Assembly: GCA_029777755.1 (NCBI GenBank)
Contig: JAKORQ010000249.1
Coordinates: 1-7,657, forward strand
Source: Planctomycetota bacterium
GTDB lineage: Bacteria; Planctomycetota; Phycisphaerae; Tepidisphaerales; Tepidisphaeraceae
Length of the DNA: 7,657 bases
Direction: 5' to 3'
The first letter of the stretch is position 1. Every line of letters begins with the position of its first letter. The position numbers were made by a program, and so were the translations under genes. A model generated the notes under the pieces. It did not search any database. It was not told the origin of the DNA and was given only the letters and a program-made list of their open reading frames with translations. Of the stretch, positions 1 to 6,902 are shown in pieces.

Positions 1-427
1 AAAACTCATGCTCGCCGGGATCTGCGTGAGCGAGGAGATAAGCCCCGTCGCCCATTCTGATGGCGACGTGGTACTGCACGCGGCCGTTGATGCCTTGCTT
101 GGGGCGGTCGCCGCCGGGGATATCGGCGAGCACTTCCCCAATACCGACCCGCGCTGGGCGGGAGCGACATCATCTGTTTTCCTCCAGCATGCCCTCAAGA
201 TCGTGCAGGAGAAGGGATATCGCGTTGGCAATGCCGATGTCCTGATAATTGCCGAGCGGCCCAAGCTCAAGAAACACAAGCCGACCATGCAACGCCAACT
301 CGCCGCCCTGCTGGAAGTCGAGATAGACCAGGTGAACATCAAGGCAGGAACCAACGAGGGCTGCGATGCCATCGGCCGGGGCGAGGCGATCGCCGCGGAT
401 GTGACCGTCCTGCTGATCGCCCAGTAG
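1..427 (+). CDS. ispF: 2-C-methyl-D-erythritol 2,4-cyclodiphosphate synthase (IspF), 5'-truncated by window edge
   Basis: IspF cyclises CDP-methylerythritol 2-phosphate to methylerythritol 2,4-cyclodiphosphate, releasing CMP, in the cytosolic MEP route to isoprenoids. The frame is open from base 2, and the ATG at 8 is an internal Met: the family start with its DxH metal motif should lie about 20 codons upstream, outside the window. Counting from that ATG, the visible hallmarks are AHSDGD (residues 15-20, with His16 expected as a metal ligand), GDIGEHFPNTD (37-47), the central GNADV segment (74-78), and a C-terminal NEGCDAIGRGEAIA stretch (116-129) carrying the GR-E signature. That tail differs from the E. 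coli LGFTGRGEG form but matches a variant I associate with Planctomycetota and relatives. The gene ends in TAG, 3 bp from the stop of the converging aroDE gene. The identification is secure; the true start cannot be seen. Confidence 0.95.
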   Translation, partial: KLMLAGICVSEEISPVAHSDGDVVLHAAVDALLGAVAAGDIGEHFPNTDPRWAGATSSVFLQHALKIVQEKGYRVGNADVLIIAERPKLKKHKPTMQRQLAALLEVEIDQVNIKAGTNEGCDAIGRGEAIAADVTVLLIAQ

Positions 428-430
428 ACG

Positions 431-1954
431 CTACTTGCCAGCGAGCCTATTCACCACGACCTCGCGCATCACATTCACGGGCGCTAGCTTGTGCGTCCAG
501 AGCTCAAACTGCCGCGCAGCCTGGCGGACGAACATCTCCACGCCGCTGACGGTGGTTGCGCCTCGCTCCTGCGCCTGCTGGAGCAGCCGTGTCAGGGGCG
601 GATTGTAGACCGCATCAAAGACCAACCGGCCCGGGCCGAGCTTGGGGGCAAATTCATCTATCGGGCTGGCATCGCTCCTGGGGCTCATGCCGATGCTGGT
701 GGTGTTGAGGATCAGTTCATGGTCGGCATCCCTGAGCTTGTCCATCGGCAAAGCTGCTGCGCCAAACTCGCGGGCCAGTTCCTCGGCCCGCTCGAGGGTG
801 CGGTTGTAGATGGTCACCTTGGCGCCATAGTGACTCAGAGCAGCAACCGCGGTCCTGCCCGTCCCGCCAGCCCCCAGTACGGCGGCCGACCTCCCGGCGA
901 GCTGCTGGCGCGTGATGCCAAGCGCCTCGGTGATCGAGTCAAGGATGGCCGCGTAGTCGGAGTTGTATCCCGAGAGCTTCGGGCTGCCCTCTCCATCGAT
1001 CACGATGGTGTTCACCGCGCCGATCGAGTCGGCCAGCGGCTCGATCTCGCCACCCTTCTCCTTCAGGTATCGCAGGGCGTTTTCCTTGTGCGGGATGGTA
1101 ATCGACAGCCCCGACAGGTGCAGCGGCGGGAAAGAGATAAAGCTCTCCATGAACGCCTTGAACGACTCATAGCTGCCTTCCACCAGCAGCGGCAGATATA
1201 CGCCATCGTGCCCGACGGCGTCGAACGCGGCATTGTGGATGGCCGGCGACATCGAGTGCCGTACCGGCGACGCCACCACGCCATACACCTTTGTGTTGGC
1301 GCCTATCGAATCCCAGCGGTACAGGCGCTTCATCTGCTCGATGCTCACTTGCCCCGGCGCGGTGGTTGAGTCGCTATCAAGGCTTGTAAAGGTCAACAGT
1401 GCGCCGAACTTCTTCGCGAGGATGCGTGTTGCCACTCCCGCTTCGTCCATGCACAGGACGATCGTCGGCCGCGAGCGCGTCGTCAGCAGCTCGAACGCCT
1501 CCACGCAGTCGCGAATCGAGCGCGCCGTCCAGGCGACCTTGTTGACCGCCACCGACCGCTGGTTCATCTCAAGGATGACGTTGTTCAGCCGTGCCGGCCG
1601 ACCCTCAAAATCGTGGAAGGAGCAGATCACCGGCCGACCAACCGGCAGATCGCCGCCGCGGCGGGCGGTCTCCAGTTCCACATCGATATAGCGCACCTTC
1701 CCATGGCAGGCGGCCGACAGCAGCATCAGGCGCTTCTCGTCTGAAAGCTGCGACTCGCCACCTTCCCAGCTTGCCCGGCAGGTCACGATGGCCGGGAGGA
1801 TGCACTCCTCGGCGAGCTGGCGCACCAGGTGAGGCTCATGCAGGCGGTCGATGCGCAGCTCGACCATGTCAGCGCCTGCTTCCGCGGCGCGGGCGATGTC
1901 GCGTTTCGCCTGGGCGATTGAATCAACAAAAATGGATACGCAAAGAGCGGTCAT
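431..1954 (-). CDS. aroDE: Bifunctional 3-dehydroquinate dehydratase (type I) / shikimate dehydrogenase, AroD-AroE fusion
   Basis: This 507-residue protein carries two consecutive shikimate-pathway steps: dehydration of 3-dehydroquinate, then NADPH reduction of 3-dehydroshikimate to shikimate. The AroD half (about 1-215) shows VELRID (31-36), VTCR (57-60), SFHDFEG with the catalytic His114, NKVAW with the predicted Schiff-base Lys139, and the APGQ end motif (199-202). The AroE half (about 222-507) shows the substrate-binding SMSP (234-237), IPHKENA with catalytic Lys290, GAVNT (312-316), GYNSD with Asp333, the NADP loop GAGGTGR (361-367), NRT (384-386) and a C-terminal GVEMFVRQAARQ (471-482). 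All expected key residues are present. I start at the ATG at 1954 because MTALCVSI aligns with the AroD N-terminus. A TTG at 1996 would add 14 unconserved residues, and neither start has a convincing Shine-Dalgarno. The gene lies 63 bp downstream of dapA on the same strand, probably co-transcribed. AroD-AroE fusions are known in chlamydiae, plants and planctomycetes. Confidence 0.95.
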   Translation of the reverse strand: MTALCVSIFVDSIAQAKRDIARAAEAGADMVELRIDRLHEPHLVRQLAEECILPAIVTCRASWEGGESQLSDEKRLMLLSAACHGKVRYIDVELETARRGGDLPVGRPVICSFHDFEGRPARLNNVILEMNQRSVAVNKVAWTARSIRDCVEAFELLTTRSRPTIVLCMDEAGVATRILAKKFGALLTFTSLDSDSTTAPGQVSIEQMKRLYRWDSIGANTKVYGVVASPVRHSMSPAIHNAAFDAVGHDGVYLPLLVEGSYESFKAFMESFISFPPLHLSGLSITIPHKENALRYLKEKGGEIEPLADSIGAVNTIVIDGEGSPKLSGYNSDYAAILDSITEALGITRQQLAGRSAAVLGAGGTGRTAVAALSHYGAKVTIYNRTLERAEELAREFGAAALPMDKLRDADHELILNTTSIGMSPRSDASPIDEFAPKLGPGRLVFDAVYNPPLTRLLQQAQERGATTVSGVEMFVRQAARQFELWTHKLAPVNVMREVVVNRLAGK

Positions 1955-2017
1955 GCCGATGCGGCGAATGGTATGTAGCCTGTCCCCCGTCAGCAACTCG
2001 CCGGCGAGGCGGGCAGC

Positions 2018-2890
2018 TTACTTGCCGATCCCGACCTGGGCCATGCAGCTTTCGATCGTCTTGCGGGTAGCCTCGGACGCCGGCCAGAGCGGCAGGCGCA
2101 GCTCGCCGGTATCCATCTCGGCGGCCTGCATGGCGTACTTGATCCCGACTGGGTTGCCTTCCAGGAACAGACTCTTGACGAGGGGGAAGAGCATGTGGTG
2201 GATCTTGGCGGCCTCCATGAAATCCCCCGCCATGGCAAGGCTGGTGAGCTTCTTGACCATCGCGGGTACGAGGTTCGATGCAACGCTGATGACGCCGGCC
2301 GCCCCGATCGCCATCAGCGGAAGCGTCAGCGTGTCGTCGCCGGAGAGCACCGTAATGTCGCACAGGCTCCTGATCTCGCTGGTCATGTCGATGATGCCGG
2401 TAGCTTCCTTGATGGCGACGATGTTGGGGTGCTTGCGCAGGCGGGCGACCGTCTGCGCCGTCATCGTGATGCCCGTTCGGCCGGGGATGTTGTACAGCAC
2501 GATCGGCAGGTCAACCTTGTCCGCCAGTGTCATGAAATGGCGATAAAGCCCCTCCTGGGTGGGCTTGTTGTAATAGGGATTGACCGACAGGCAGGCATTC
2601 GCGCCGGCCTTCTTCGCGAAGGCGTGCAGCTCAAGCGCCTCGCTGGTGGAGTTGGCGCCCGTCCCGGCCACCACCGGTACCCTGCCGGCGGCGACCTCGA
2701 CAGTTATCTCAATGACCCGCTCATGCTCACGGAAAGAAAGGGTCGGCGATTCGCCAGTGGTGCCCACGGGGACAAGCCCGTCCACCCCGCTGCTGATCTG
2801 GAACTCGATGTTCTTCTTCAGGCGCTCTTCGTCCAGCTCGCCGTCGCGGAACGGGGTGATCATCGCCGTCAGGACACCTTGCAGGTTCAT
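2018..2890 (-). CDS. dapA: 4-hydroxy-tetrahydrodipicolinate synthase (DapA)
   Basis: DapA condenses pyruvate with aspartate semialdehyde, the first committed step towards diaminopimelate and lysine, in the cytosol. The 290-residue length is typical. The TIM-barrel lyase motifs appear in order: GTTGES with Thr44/Thr45, GTGANST (76-82), NPYYNKPTQEG with Tyr107, YNIPGRTG with Tyr133 and Arg138, the Schiff-base Lys161 in AIKEATG, SGDD (183-186) and GVISVASN (199-206). The numbering coincides with the classical E. coli catalytic residues, which supports the ATG at 2890. The frame runs open upstream to 3007, but those 39 codons are not family-like, and a GGAAGGAAG Shine-Dalgarno sits 10 nt before 2890. 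The gene lies 131 bp downstream of pdxJ and 63 bp upstream of aroDE, so an operon is plausible. The wide gap to pdxJ leaves room for its own promoter. Confidence 0.96.
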   Translation of the reverse strand: MNLQGVLTAMITPFRDGELDEERLKKNIEFQISSGVDGLVPVGTTGESPTLSFREHERVIEITVEVAAGRVPVVAGTGANSTSEALELHAFAKKAGANACLSVNPYYNKPTQEGLYRHFMTLADKVDLPIVLYNIPGRTGITMTAQTVARLRKHPNIVAIKEATGIIDMTSEIRSLCDITVLSGDDTLTLPLMAIGAAGVISVASNLVPAMVKKLTSLAMAGDFMEAAKIHHMLFPLVKSLFLEGNPVGIKYAMQAAEMDTGELRLPLWPASEATRKTIESCMAQVGIGK

Positions 2891-2900
2891 TGTCTTGTCG

Positions 2901-2909
2901 CTTCCTTCC
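2901..2909 (-). promoter_or_regulatory. Ribosome binding site of dapA
   Basis: On the minus strand the sequence reads GGAAGGAAG, ending 10 nt before the ATG at 2890. It is a clear Shine-Dalgarno and decides the dapA start against the longer open frame reaching 3007. Confidence 0.7.
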
Positions 2910-3021
2910 GAATTCGTGAGTTCAGGTACCTCTGGTACTCTCTCCCGGCTGCGCAGTATAGCCAAACCATGCCTGCAGCGGAGAGGCAGGGATTCGCCGG
3001 CGGCCATTTTCTTCGCGGCCG

Positions 3022-3732
3022 CTAACCTTGTTTCAGGAGATCCTTCATCTCGCGGACGGCCTGCCGCAGCCCCACGAACAGGGCTCGGCAGACGATGGCG
3101 TGGCCGATGTTAAGTTCGTGCATACCGGTCATCTTGGCTATGGGATGGACGTTGTGGTAATTGAGCCCGTGCCCCGCGTGCAGCCGCAGCCCCAGTGACA
3201 CCACCAGTTCGCCGGCCTCCACCAGTTCGTTCAGGAGTTTCGCCGCCTCCGCACCCTTCGCGTTGGAGTAGGCTCCGGTGTGCAGTTCCACCGCGTCAAA
3301 CCCATACTGCTTTGCCAGCTCAATCTGCCGGGGGATCGGGTCTAGAAATGCCGAGACGAGAACCCCCTGGGCCTGCAGCCGCTTCACCACGTCGCGGCAG
3401 TCGTTGGCGACCAGGTCCAGCCCCCCCTCGGTGGTGATCTCCTGGCGCAACTCAGGAACCAGCGTCGCCTGGTCCGGCCGGGTCTTCACGGCAATATCCA
3501 CGATCGCCGGCGCCAGCGACATCTCAAGGTTCAGCTTGCACTGCACGGTCTTGCGCAGCATCTCGACATCGCGATCGTTGATATGGCGGCGATCCTCGCG
3601 CAGGTGGATGGTGATGCCATCCGCGCCGCCAAGCTCCGCCTCCACCGCCGCCCAGACCGGGTCCGGCTCGTAGGTACGTCGTGCCTGGCGCAAGGTCGCC
3701 ACATGATCTATATTGACACCGAGTTCCACCAT
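3022..3732 (-). CDS. pdxJ: Pyridoxine 5'-phosphate synthase (PdxJ)
   Basis: PdxJ condenses 1-deoxyxylulose 5-phosphate with 3-amino-2-oxopropyl phosphate to give pyridoxine 5'-phosphate, the last ring-forming step of the DXP-dependent vitamin B6 route. At 236 residues it has normal length. Visible motifs are GVNIDHVATLRQAR (5-18), IHLREDRRHI with catalytic His43 (42-51), LNLEM with Glu70, LVPE-RQE-TTEGGLD (91-106), ELHTGAYS (149-156), AGHGLNYHN with His188 (186-194) and ELNIGHAI (206-213). The start at 3732 is chosen because MVELGVNIDH matches the family N-terminus. Upstream in-frame ATGs at 3762 and 3807 would add unconserved residues. No strong Shine-Dalgarno precedes 3732. The stop is TAG, followed by a 131 bp gap before dapA. 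The gene is the first of the minus-strand biosynthetic block and is divergent from the TIM-barrel gene. It shares the precursor deoxyxylulose 5-phosphate with the MEP pathway of nearby ispF, a thematic but unproven link. Confidence 0.96.
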   Translation of the reverse strand: MVELGVNIDHVATLRQARRTYEPDPVWAAVEAELGGADGITIHLREDRRHINDRDVEMLRKTVQCKLNLEMSLAPAIVDIAVKTRPDQATLVPELRQEITTEGGLDLVANDCRDVVKRLQAQGVLVSAFLDPIPRQIELAKQYGFDAVELHTGAYSNAKGAEAAKLLNELVEAGELVVSLGLRLHAGHGLNYHNVHPIAKMTGMHELNIGHAIVCRALFVGLRQAVREMKDLLKQG

Positions 3733-3742
3733 GTCCGTCTCG

Positions 3743-3770
3743 ATTCTATGAGCGGAGGCCATGAAAACAA
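3743..3770 (-). promoter_or_regulatory. Candidate sigma-70-type promoter for pdxJ
   Basis: On the minus strand TTGTTT (3770-3765) and TAGAAT (3748-3743) are separated by 16 nt. The -10 box matches five of six consensus positions and the -35 box matches at its TTG. The predicted transcription start would fall only a few bases before the pdxJ ATG at 3732, giving a nearly leaderless message, in line with the lack of a Shine-Dalgarno there. This is pattern matching only; planctomycete promoters are not well captured by the E. coli consensus. Confidence 0.27.
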
Positions 3771-3902
3771 GAAGCTGACTATGGTACCATCCCGGCCATG
3801 GGCGCAAGTCGCAGCGCAGGCAACGCCATCTGCGCCGCAGGGTATGGAACGCCTCGGAAAGTGGTTGGATGAGATTGAGGCCTGCGCGTAGGATCGGGGC
3901 TT

Positions 3903-4745
3903 ATGAATGTCTCGCTGACCACCGATTACCAGGGGGATACCGGCAGGCCTGAAGCGGCGCTGCGTGCCATCGCCGAGGCAGGCTTTACTCATGTTCACTG
4001 GTGCCATCACTGGAACACCGACTTCCTGTACGGGTCGGCCGAGATCGCGCAGATCCAGAAATGGCTGCGCGAATTCGGGCTTAAGCTACTGGATCTGCAC
4101 GGCTCGGCGGGCAAGGAGAAGTGCTGGCACTCAGCCCATGAGTACGAGCGCCTGGCAGGCGTGGAACTGGTCGCCAATCGCCTGCAGATGACCAGTGACC
4201 TGGGCGGGTCGGCCGTGGTGATGCACCTGCCCACCCTGCCCCCGGGATCGGAGAGCACCTCGCAATCAGACGCCGTGCGCAAATCGATCGAGGAGCTTTC
4301 GCCGGTCATCCTGCGGACCAACGTGCGACTGGCCCTGGAGAACATGGCGAATGATGACTTCAAACTGATCGGCCAACTCCTGGAGGAGTTTGGCTCTGAT
4401 CTTGTCGGCATCTGCTATGACTGTGGCCACGGAAACATCCGCAAGGGCGAAGGACTGGATCACCTGGAGAGATTCAAGGATCGCCTGATCGCCGTGCATA
4501 TCCACGACAACGACGGCACGGCCGACCATCACTGGGTCCCCTTCACCGGCACGGTCGACTTCCCACGCCTCGCCAGGATCATCGCCGCCTCCAGCTACAC
4601 CGGCTGCATCAGCCTGGAAAGCAACATCAACAGCCTTCCGGAGGTGAAGAAGGCCACCTTTGTAAAGGATGCCTTCGAGGCGGCCACGCGACTGGCGCAG
4701 ATGGTCGAGGATGAAAAGGAAAGCCTGAGCAAGCAGGAAGCATGA
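3903..4745 (+). CDS. Xylose isomerase-like TIM-barrel protein (sugar phosphate isomerase/epimerase superfamily), substrate unknown
   Basis: This 280-residue cytosolic protein (no signal peptide seen) belongs to the xylose isomerase-like / AP endonuclease 2 barrel superfamily. Candidate metal or active-site residues fall at strand ends in the expected order: His66 (DLHGS), His108 (VMHLP), Glu146 (ALENM), Asp173 and His176 (CYDCGH), His199/His201 (VHIHDND), Asp208 and His210 (ADHHW), and Glu239 (SLES). This spacing parallels the zinc ligands of endonuclease IV, but the HDNDG...DHHW...GTVDF signature is also common in uncharacterised sugar isomerase/epimerase-like members, so a sugar or sugar-phosphate isomerase is more likely than a DNA repair enzyme. 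The ATG at 3903 follows GGATCGGGG within 15 nt, a usable ribosome site. The C-terminal 20 residues are charged and Glu/Lys rich. The gene diverges from pdxJ and converges on the hydrolase gene, so context does not name the substrate. The family is confident, the reaction is not. Confidence 0.85.
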   Translation: MNVSLTTDYQGDTGRPEAALRAIAEAGFTHVHWCHHWNTDFLYGSAEIAQIQKWLREFGLKLLDLHGSAGKEKCWHSAHEYERLAGVELVANRLQMTSDLGGSAVVMHLPTLPPGSESTSQSDAVRKSIEELSPVILRTNVRLALENMANDDFKLIGQLLEEFGSDLVGICYDCGHGNIRKGEGLDHLERFKDRLIAVHIHDNDGTADHHWVPFTGTVDFPRLARIIAASSYTGCISLESNINSLPEVKKATFVKDAFEAATRLAQMVEDEKESLSKQEA

Positions 4746-4774
4746 GCGAAGCCGGCTCACGTCCGGCTATCGCT
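4745..4774. terminator. Imperfect hairpin between two convergent genes, possible bidirectional terminator
   Basis: Arms AGCGAAGCCGG (4745-4755) and CCGGCTATCGCT (4763-4774) pair over 11 bp with one bulged A at 4769 and a 7-nt loop. The hairpin overlaps the last base of the TIM-barrel stop codon and lies in the 51 bp gap before the hydrolase stop at 4797. Neither direction shows a T-tract, so this would be a non-canonical terminator or a convergence roadblock. Confidence 0.4.
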
Positions 4775-4796
4775 ACCCCTGCCGCGGCCTCCGCTG

Positions 4797-6902
4797 CTAC
4801 TGGAACTTTGGCTCGGCCGGCACGCCTCTTTTCTGCTTGAGCAGCCAGGAATAAATCTCCGGGTTGGTGTATGTGGGCGTCCAGGAGTCGTGCCCGACGC
4901 CCGGGTAGATCGTAAATCGCACTCGTCCGCCCGCAGCGCGCAGCGCCTCCACCGCCTGGATGCCCGGCTCGATCGGGACTGTATCATCCGCGTCGCCATG
5001 GAATACCCATACCGGCAGGTCGCTGATCCGCCCCATGTCGCGACGATCGCCGATCCCGCAAACGGGTATGGCGGCCGCAAATCGATCCGGGTAGCGCACA
5101 ATCATGTCCCACGTGCCAAACCCTCCCATCGACAGCCCGGTGATATAGATGCGGTCCGGGTCGACGCAATATGTCTGCCCGATCTGCGTCAACAGCGCAT
5201 CCAGCACCACCGACGACCACCATTCGCCCGGCGGGCATTGCGGCGAGACCACGATAAACGGCAGATCGTTCCCGCGAACGTGCTTCACAACGAGGTTGTT
5301 GCGCACGCGAGCCAGGTCGGTTCCGCGCTCGCCAGCGCCGTGGAGGAAGAGGATTAGCGGGTAGCGCTCGGTGCCGCTTTCCTCGTAGTCGGCCGGCAGC
5401 GATACGGCGAAGGGATACTGGTAATTCTCGACCTTCATGCGCAGTCGGGCCATGAAGTCGCCGGACATCGCGGCAGGGCTGGTGCGTGTGACGCTCTCGG
5501 GGCCATCCGCGTCCATTTCATGCAGGCCGGCCAGCAATGTGGCCCAGCCATCCGAGCGCAGCGTCTGGCGAAAGGCATGGGTGAACTGATTGCCCACCAC
5601 GCGCTTCTCCCGCTGGGCGACGCGCTCGTCCACGCCGAAACCGGGCGGAAAATCGACGACCATCGCCATCCCCTCTGCCCACCAGGGAAACTCCACCTTC
5701 TCCGGCGAGCGATAGAGGACGGTGTAGCGAGTGAATGTCTCGCCTGACTCGGCCGTGATTTTCGAGATCGCCGCGTATCGTCCCGGCCTGGCCGCCTCGG
5801 TCACCTCGTTCAGGTCGGCATCGTAGTAATTTGTCTCGACGCGATACCAGCCAAGGGCATCCTGGGCGTCAGTCTTGCGCTCGAAGTCACAGGGCGGAAA
5901 CTCCTTCTCCCAGAAGACGGTGGTCGACGCCCCGAAGCTAAGTTGGTTTATGGCGGAAGCCACGCTGAAGGTTCTCGGGATGGCCACCGATGCGACTTTG
6001 TCGCCATCCACCGCCAGCGTCAGCCGCCGCTCGGGCTGGTTCTTCTCCAGCGGCAGATGGATGCGAGCCACGCTCATCTCCCCATCTGGCGTGAGCTGCC
6101 CCCGGCCGACCGTCTTGCCATCCTCGTACAGGCGGACCTTCTGGCCGGCACGATCCTTGGGCGCCTGCACGAGGGTCACGATGTCGCGGAAGCCGCGGAA
6201 ATCGGCCACGCCCGCCACCTCATGGCGATCATTGCTTTTTGTCGCCAGGCGAATCTCATAGGTGGCATCCGGGTTACGGTGGGCTTCGCCGGAGGGGTAC
6301 CACACAAATGTGCGGCGGCGGTTGGAGGCATCACCGTCGTTGAGCACCAGTTGCATGCGCAGACGCTGGCCGGCCTTCGCCTGCATATCAAGGTTGGAAA
6401 ACGGCAGACGAACCAGGAGTCTATAGCCATCCTCGCGCGGCAGTCGCTGGACATCGTAGCTGAGCTCAGGCGAACCGTCCGGCCGACGATCACCCACATG
6501 CACGCGCGGCTGATGGTGGTCATATCCCGGAGCGATGGTGAGCTGATAGCGATAGCGCGGGCGATCGGATGGCGCAATGTAGATCTCGATGGAGTCGCGC
6601 GAATACAGCCGCCTGAGATCCTCAGCCTCGTTGGGTGTCTTGTCCTCCACGTCGGCCAGCAGGATCAGGTCCCGCTCATCCCAGGCGAGGCGGAAGGTGA
6701 CGTTGGGCACCGGGTGATCGGTGAAGCGGAAGTTGGGCCCGATCAGGCGGGTGATCGGCATGCCCCAGTCGCCAGCTTGCGTCAGCAGGAATGAATTGTC
6801 CGGGGCCTTGGGGACGTTGTAGCGAAGCGGATCATCGGCACGGGCGATGGTACAGATGAGGCTTGCCGCCAGGATCGCGATGAGACAGGTGTGCAGTTTC
6901 AT
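4797..6902 (-). CDS. Secreted multidomain protein: CBM9-like domain plus C-terminal alpha/beta-hydrolase (esterase/peptidase-like)
   Basis: This 701-residue exported hydrolase has an unknown substrate. Residues 1-22 form a Sec signal peptide with a hydrophobic core (LIAILAASLICTIA) and probable cleavage after ARA. Residues about 60-220 resemble a CBM9-like/DOMON-type sugar-binding sandwich: LAWDERDLILLADVED, then DSIEIYIAP (103-111), then FVWYPSG (199-205) and ATYEIRLA. Residues about 230-490 are beta-rich by appearance and I cannot assign them. From about 491 a hydrolase of the predicted-peptidase / PHB-depolymerase-like esterase type follows: LFLHGAGERG (518-527, oxyanion HGAG), VVSPQCP (551-557), nucleophile Ser591 in GLSMGG, probable acid Asp639 in HGDADDTVP, and His671 in GVGHDSW. 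The triad is complete. Polysaccharide-ester cleavage is a reasonable guess, since the hydrolase is joined to a sugar-binding module, but peptidase activity is not excluded. No strong Shine-Dalgarno precedes the ATG; the signal peptide fixes the start. The gene is monocistronic by layout. Confidence 0.85.
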   Translation of the reverse strand: MKLHTCLIAILAASLICTIARADDPLRYNVPKAPDNSFLLTQAGDWGMPITRLIGPNFRFTDHPVPNVTFRLAWDERDLILLADVEDKTPNEAEDLRRLYSRDSIEIYIAPSDRPRYRYQLTIAPGYDHHQPRVHVGDRRPDGSPELSYDVQRLPREDGYRLLVRLPFSNLDMQAKAGQRLRMQLVLNDGDASNRRRTFVWYPSGEAHRNPDATYEIRLATKSNDRHEVAGVADFRGFRDIVTLVQAPKDRAGQKVRLYEDGKTVGRGQLTPDGEMSVARIHLPLEKNQPERRLTLAVDGDKVASVAIPRTFSVASAINQLSFGASTTVFWEKEFPPCDFERKTDAQDALGWYRVETNYYDADLNEVTEAARPGRYAAISKITAESGETFTRYTVLYRSPEKVEFPWWAEGMAMVVDFPPGFGVDERVAQREKRVVGNQFTHAFRQTLRSDGWATLLAGLHEMDADGPESVTRTSPAAMSGDFMARLRMKVENYQYPFAVSLPADYEESGTERYPLILFLHGAGERGTDLARVRNNLVVKHVRGNDLPFIVVSPQCPPGEWWSSVVLDALLTQIGQTYCVDPDRIYITGLSMGGFGTWDMIVRYPDRFAAAIPVCGIGDRRDMGRISDLPVWVFHGDADDTVPIEPGIQAVEALRAAGGRVRFTIYPGVGHDSWTPTYTNPEIYSWLLKQKRGVPAEPKFQ

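Noticed and set aside
491..1369. Long open frame (about 290 codons) on the plus strand opposite aroDE
   Set aside because: It lies wholly antisense to a confidently identified gene, and its Arg/Gly/Pro-rich translation shows no family motif. It is the usual shadow in GC-rich coding DNA.
2955..2960. TATACT (minus strand) as a -10 box for a dapA promoter
   Set aside because: The hexamer is good, but no -35-like hexamer lies 15-19 bp upstream. A promoter in this 131 bp gap is plausible but not shown.
2891..3007. 39-codon N-terminal extension of dapA
   Set aside because: DapA catalytic numbering fits the ATG at 2890 exactly, a Shine-Dalgarno precedes that start, and the extension has no family similarity or signal-peptide character.
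3781..3790. ATGGTACCAT palindrome between pdxJ and the TIM-barrel gene as a regulator site
   Set aside because: It is a single perfect 10-bp palindrome with no second copy and no firm promoter nearby, so it is not distinguishable from chance.
3583..3891. Plus-strand open frame of about 100 codons crossing the pdxJ start and the divergent intergenic gap
   Set aside because: Most of it is antisense to pdxJ, the protein has no recognisable features, and there is no ribosome site at its start.
3865..3894. TTGGAT-18-TAGGAT as a promoter for the TIM-barrel gene
   Set aside because: Both boxes are weak and the -10 box overlaps the probable ribosome site, so chance is the simpler explanation.
5943..6794. 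Open frame of about 280 codons on the plus strand opposite the secreted hydrolase
   Set aside because: It is antisense to a gene with signal peptide, domain motifs and catalytic triad. It has no recognisable domain or ribosome site.
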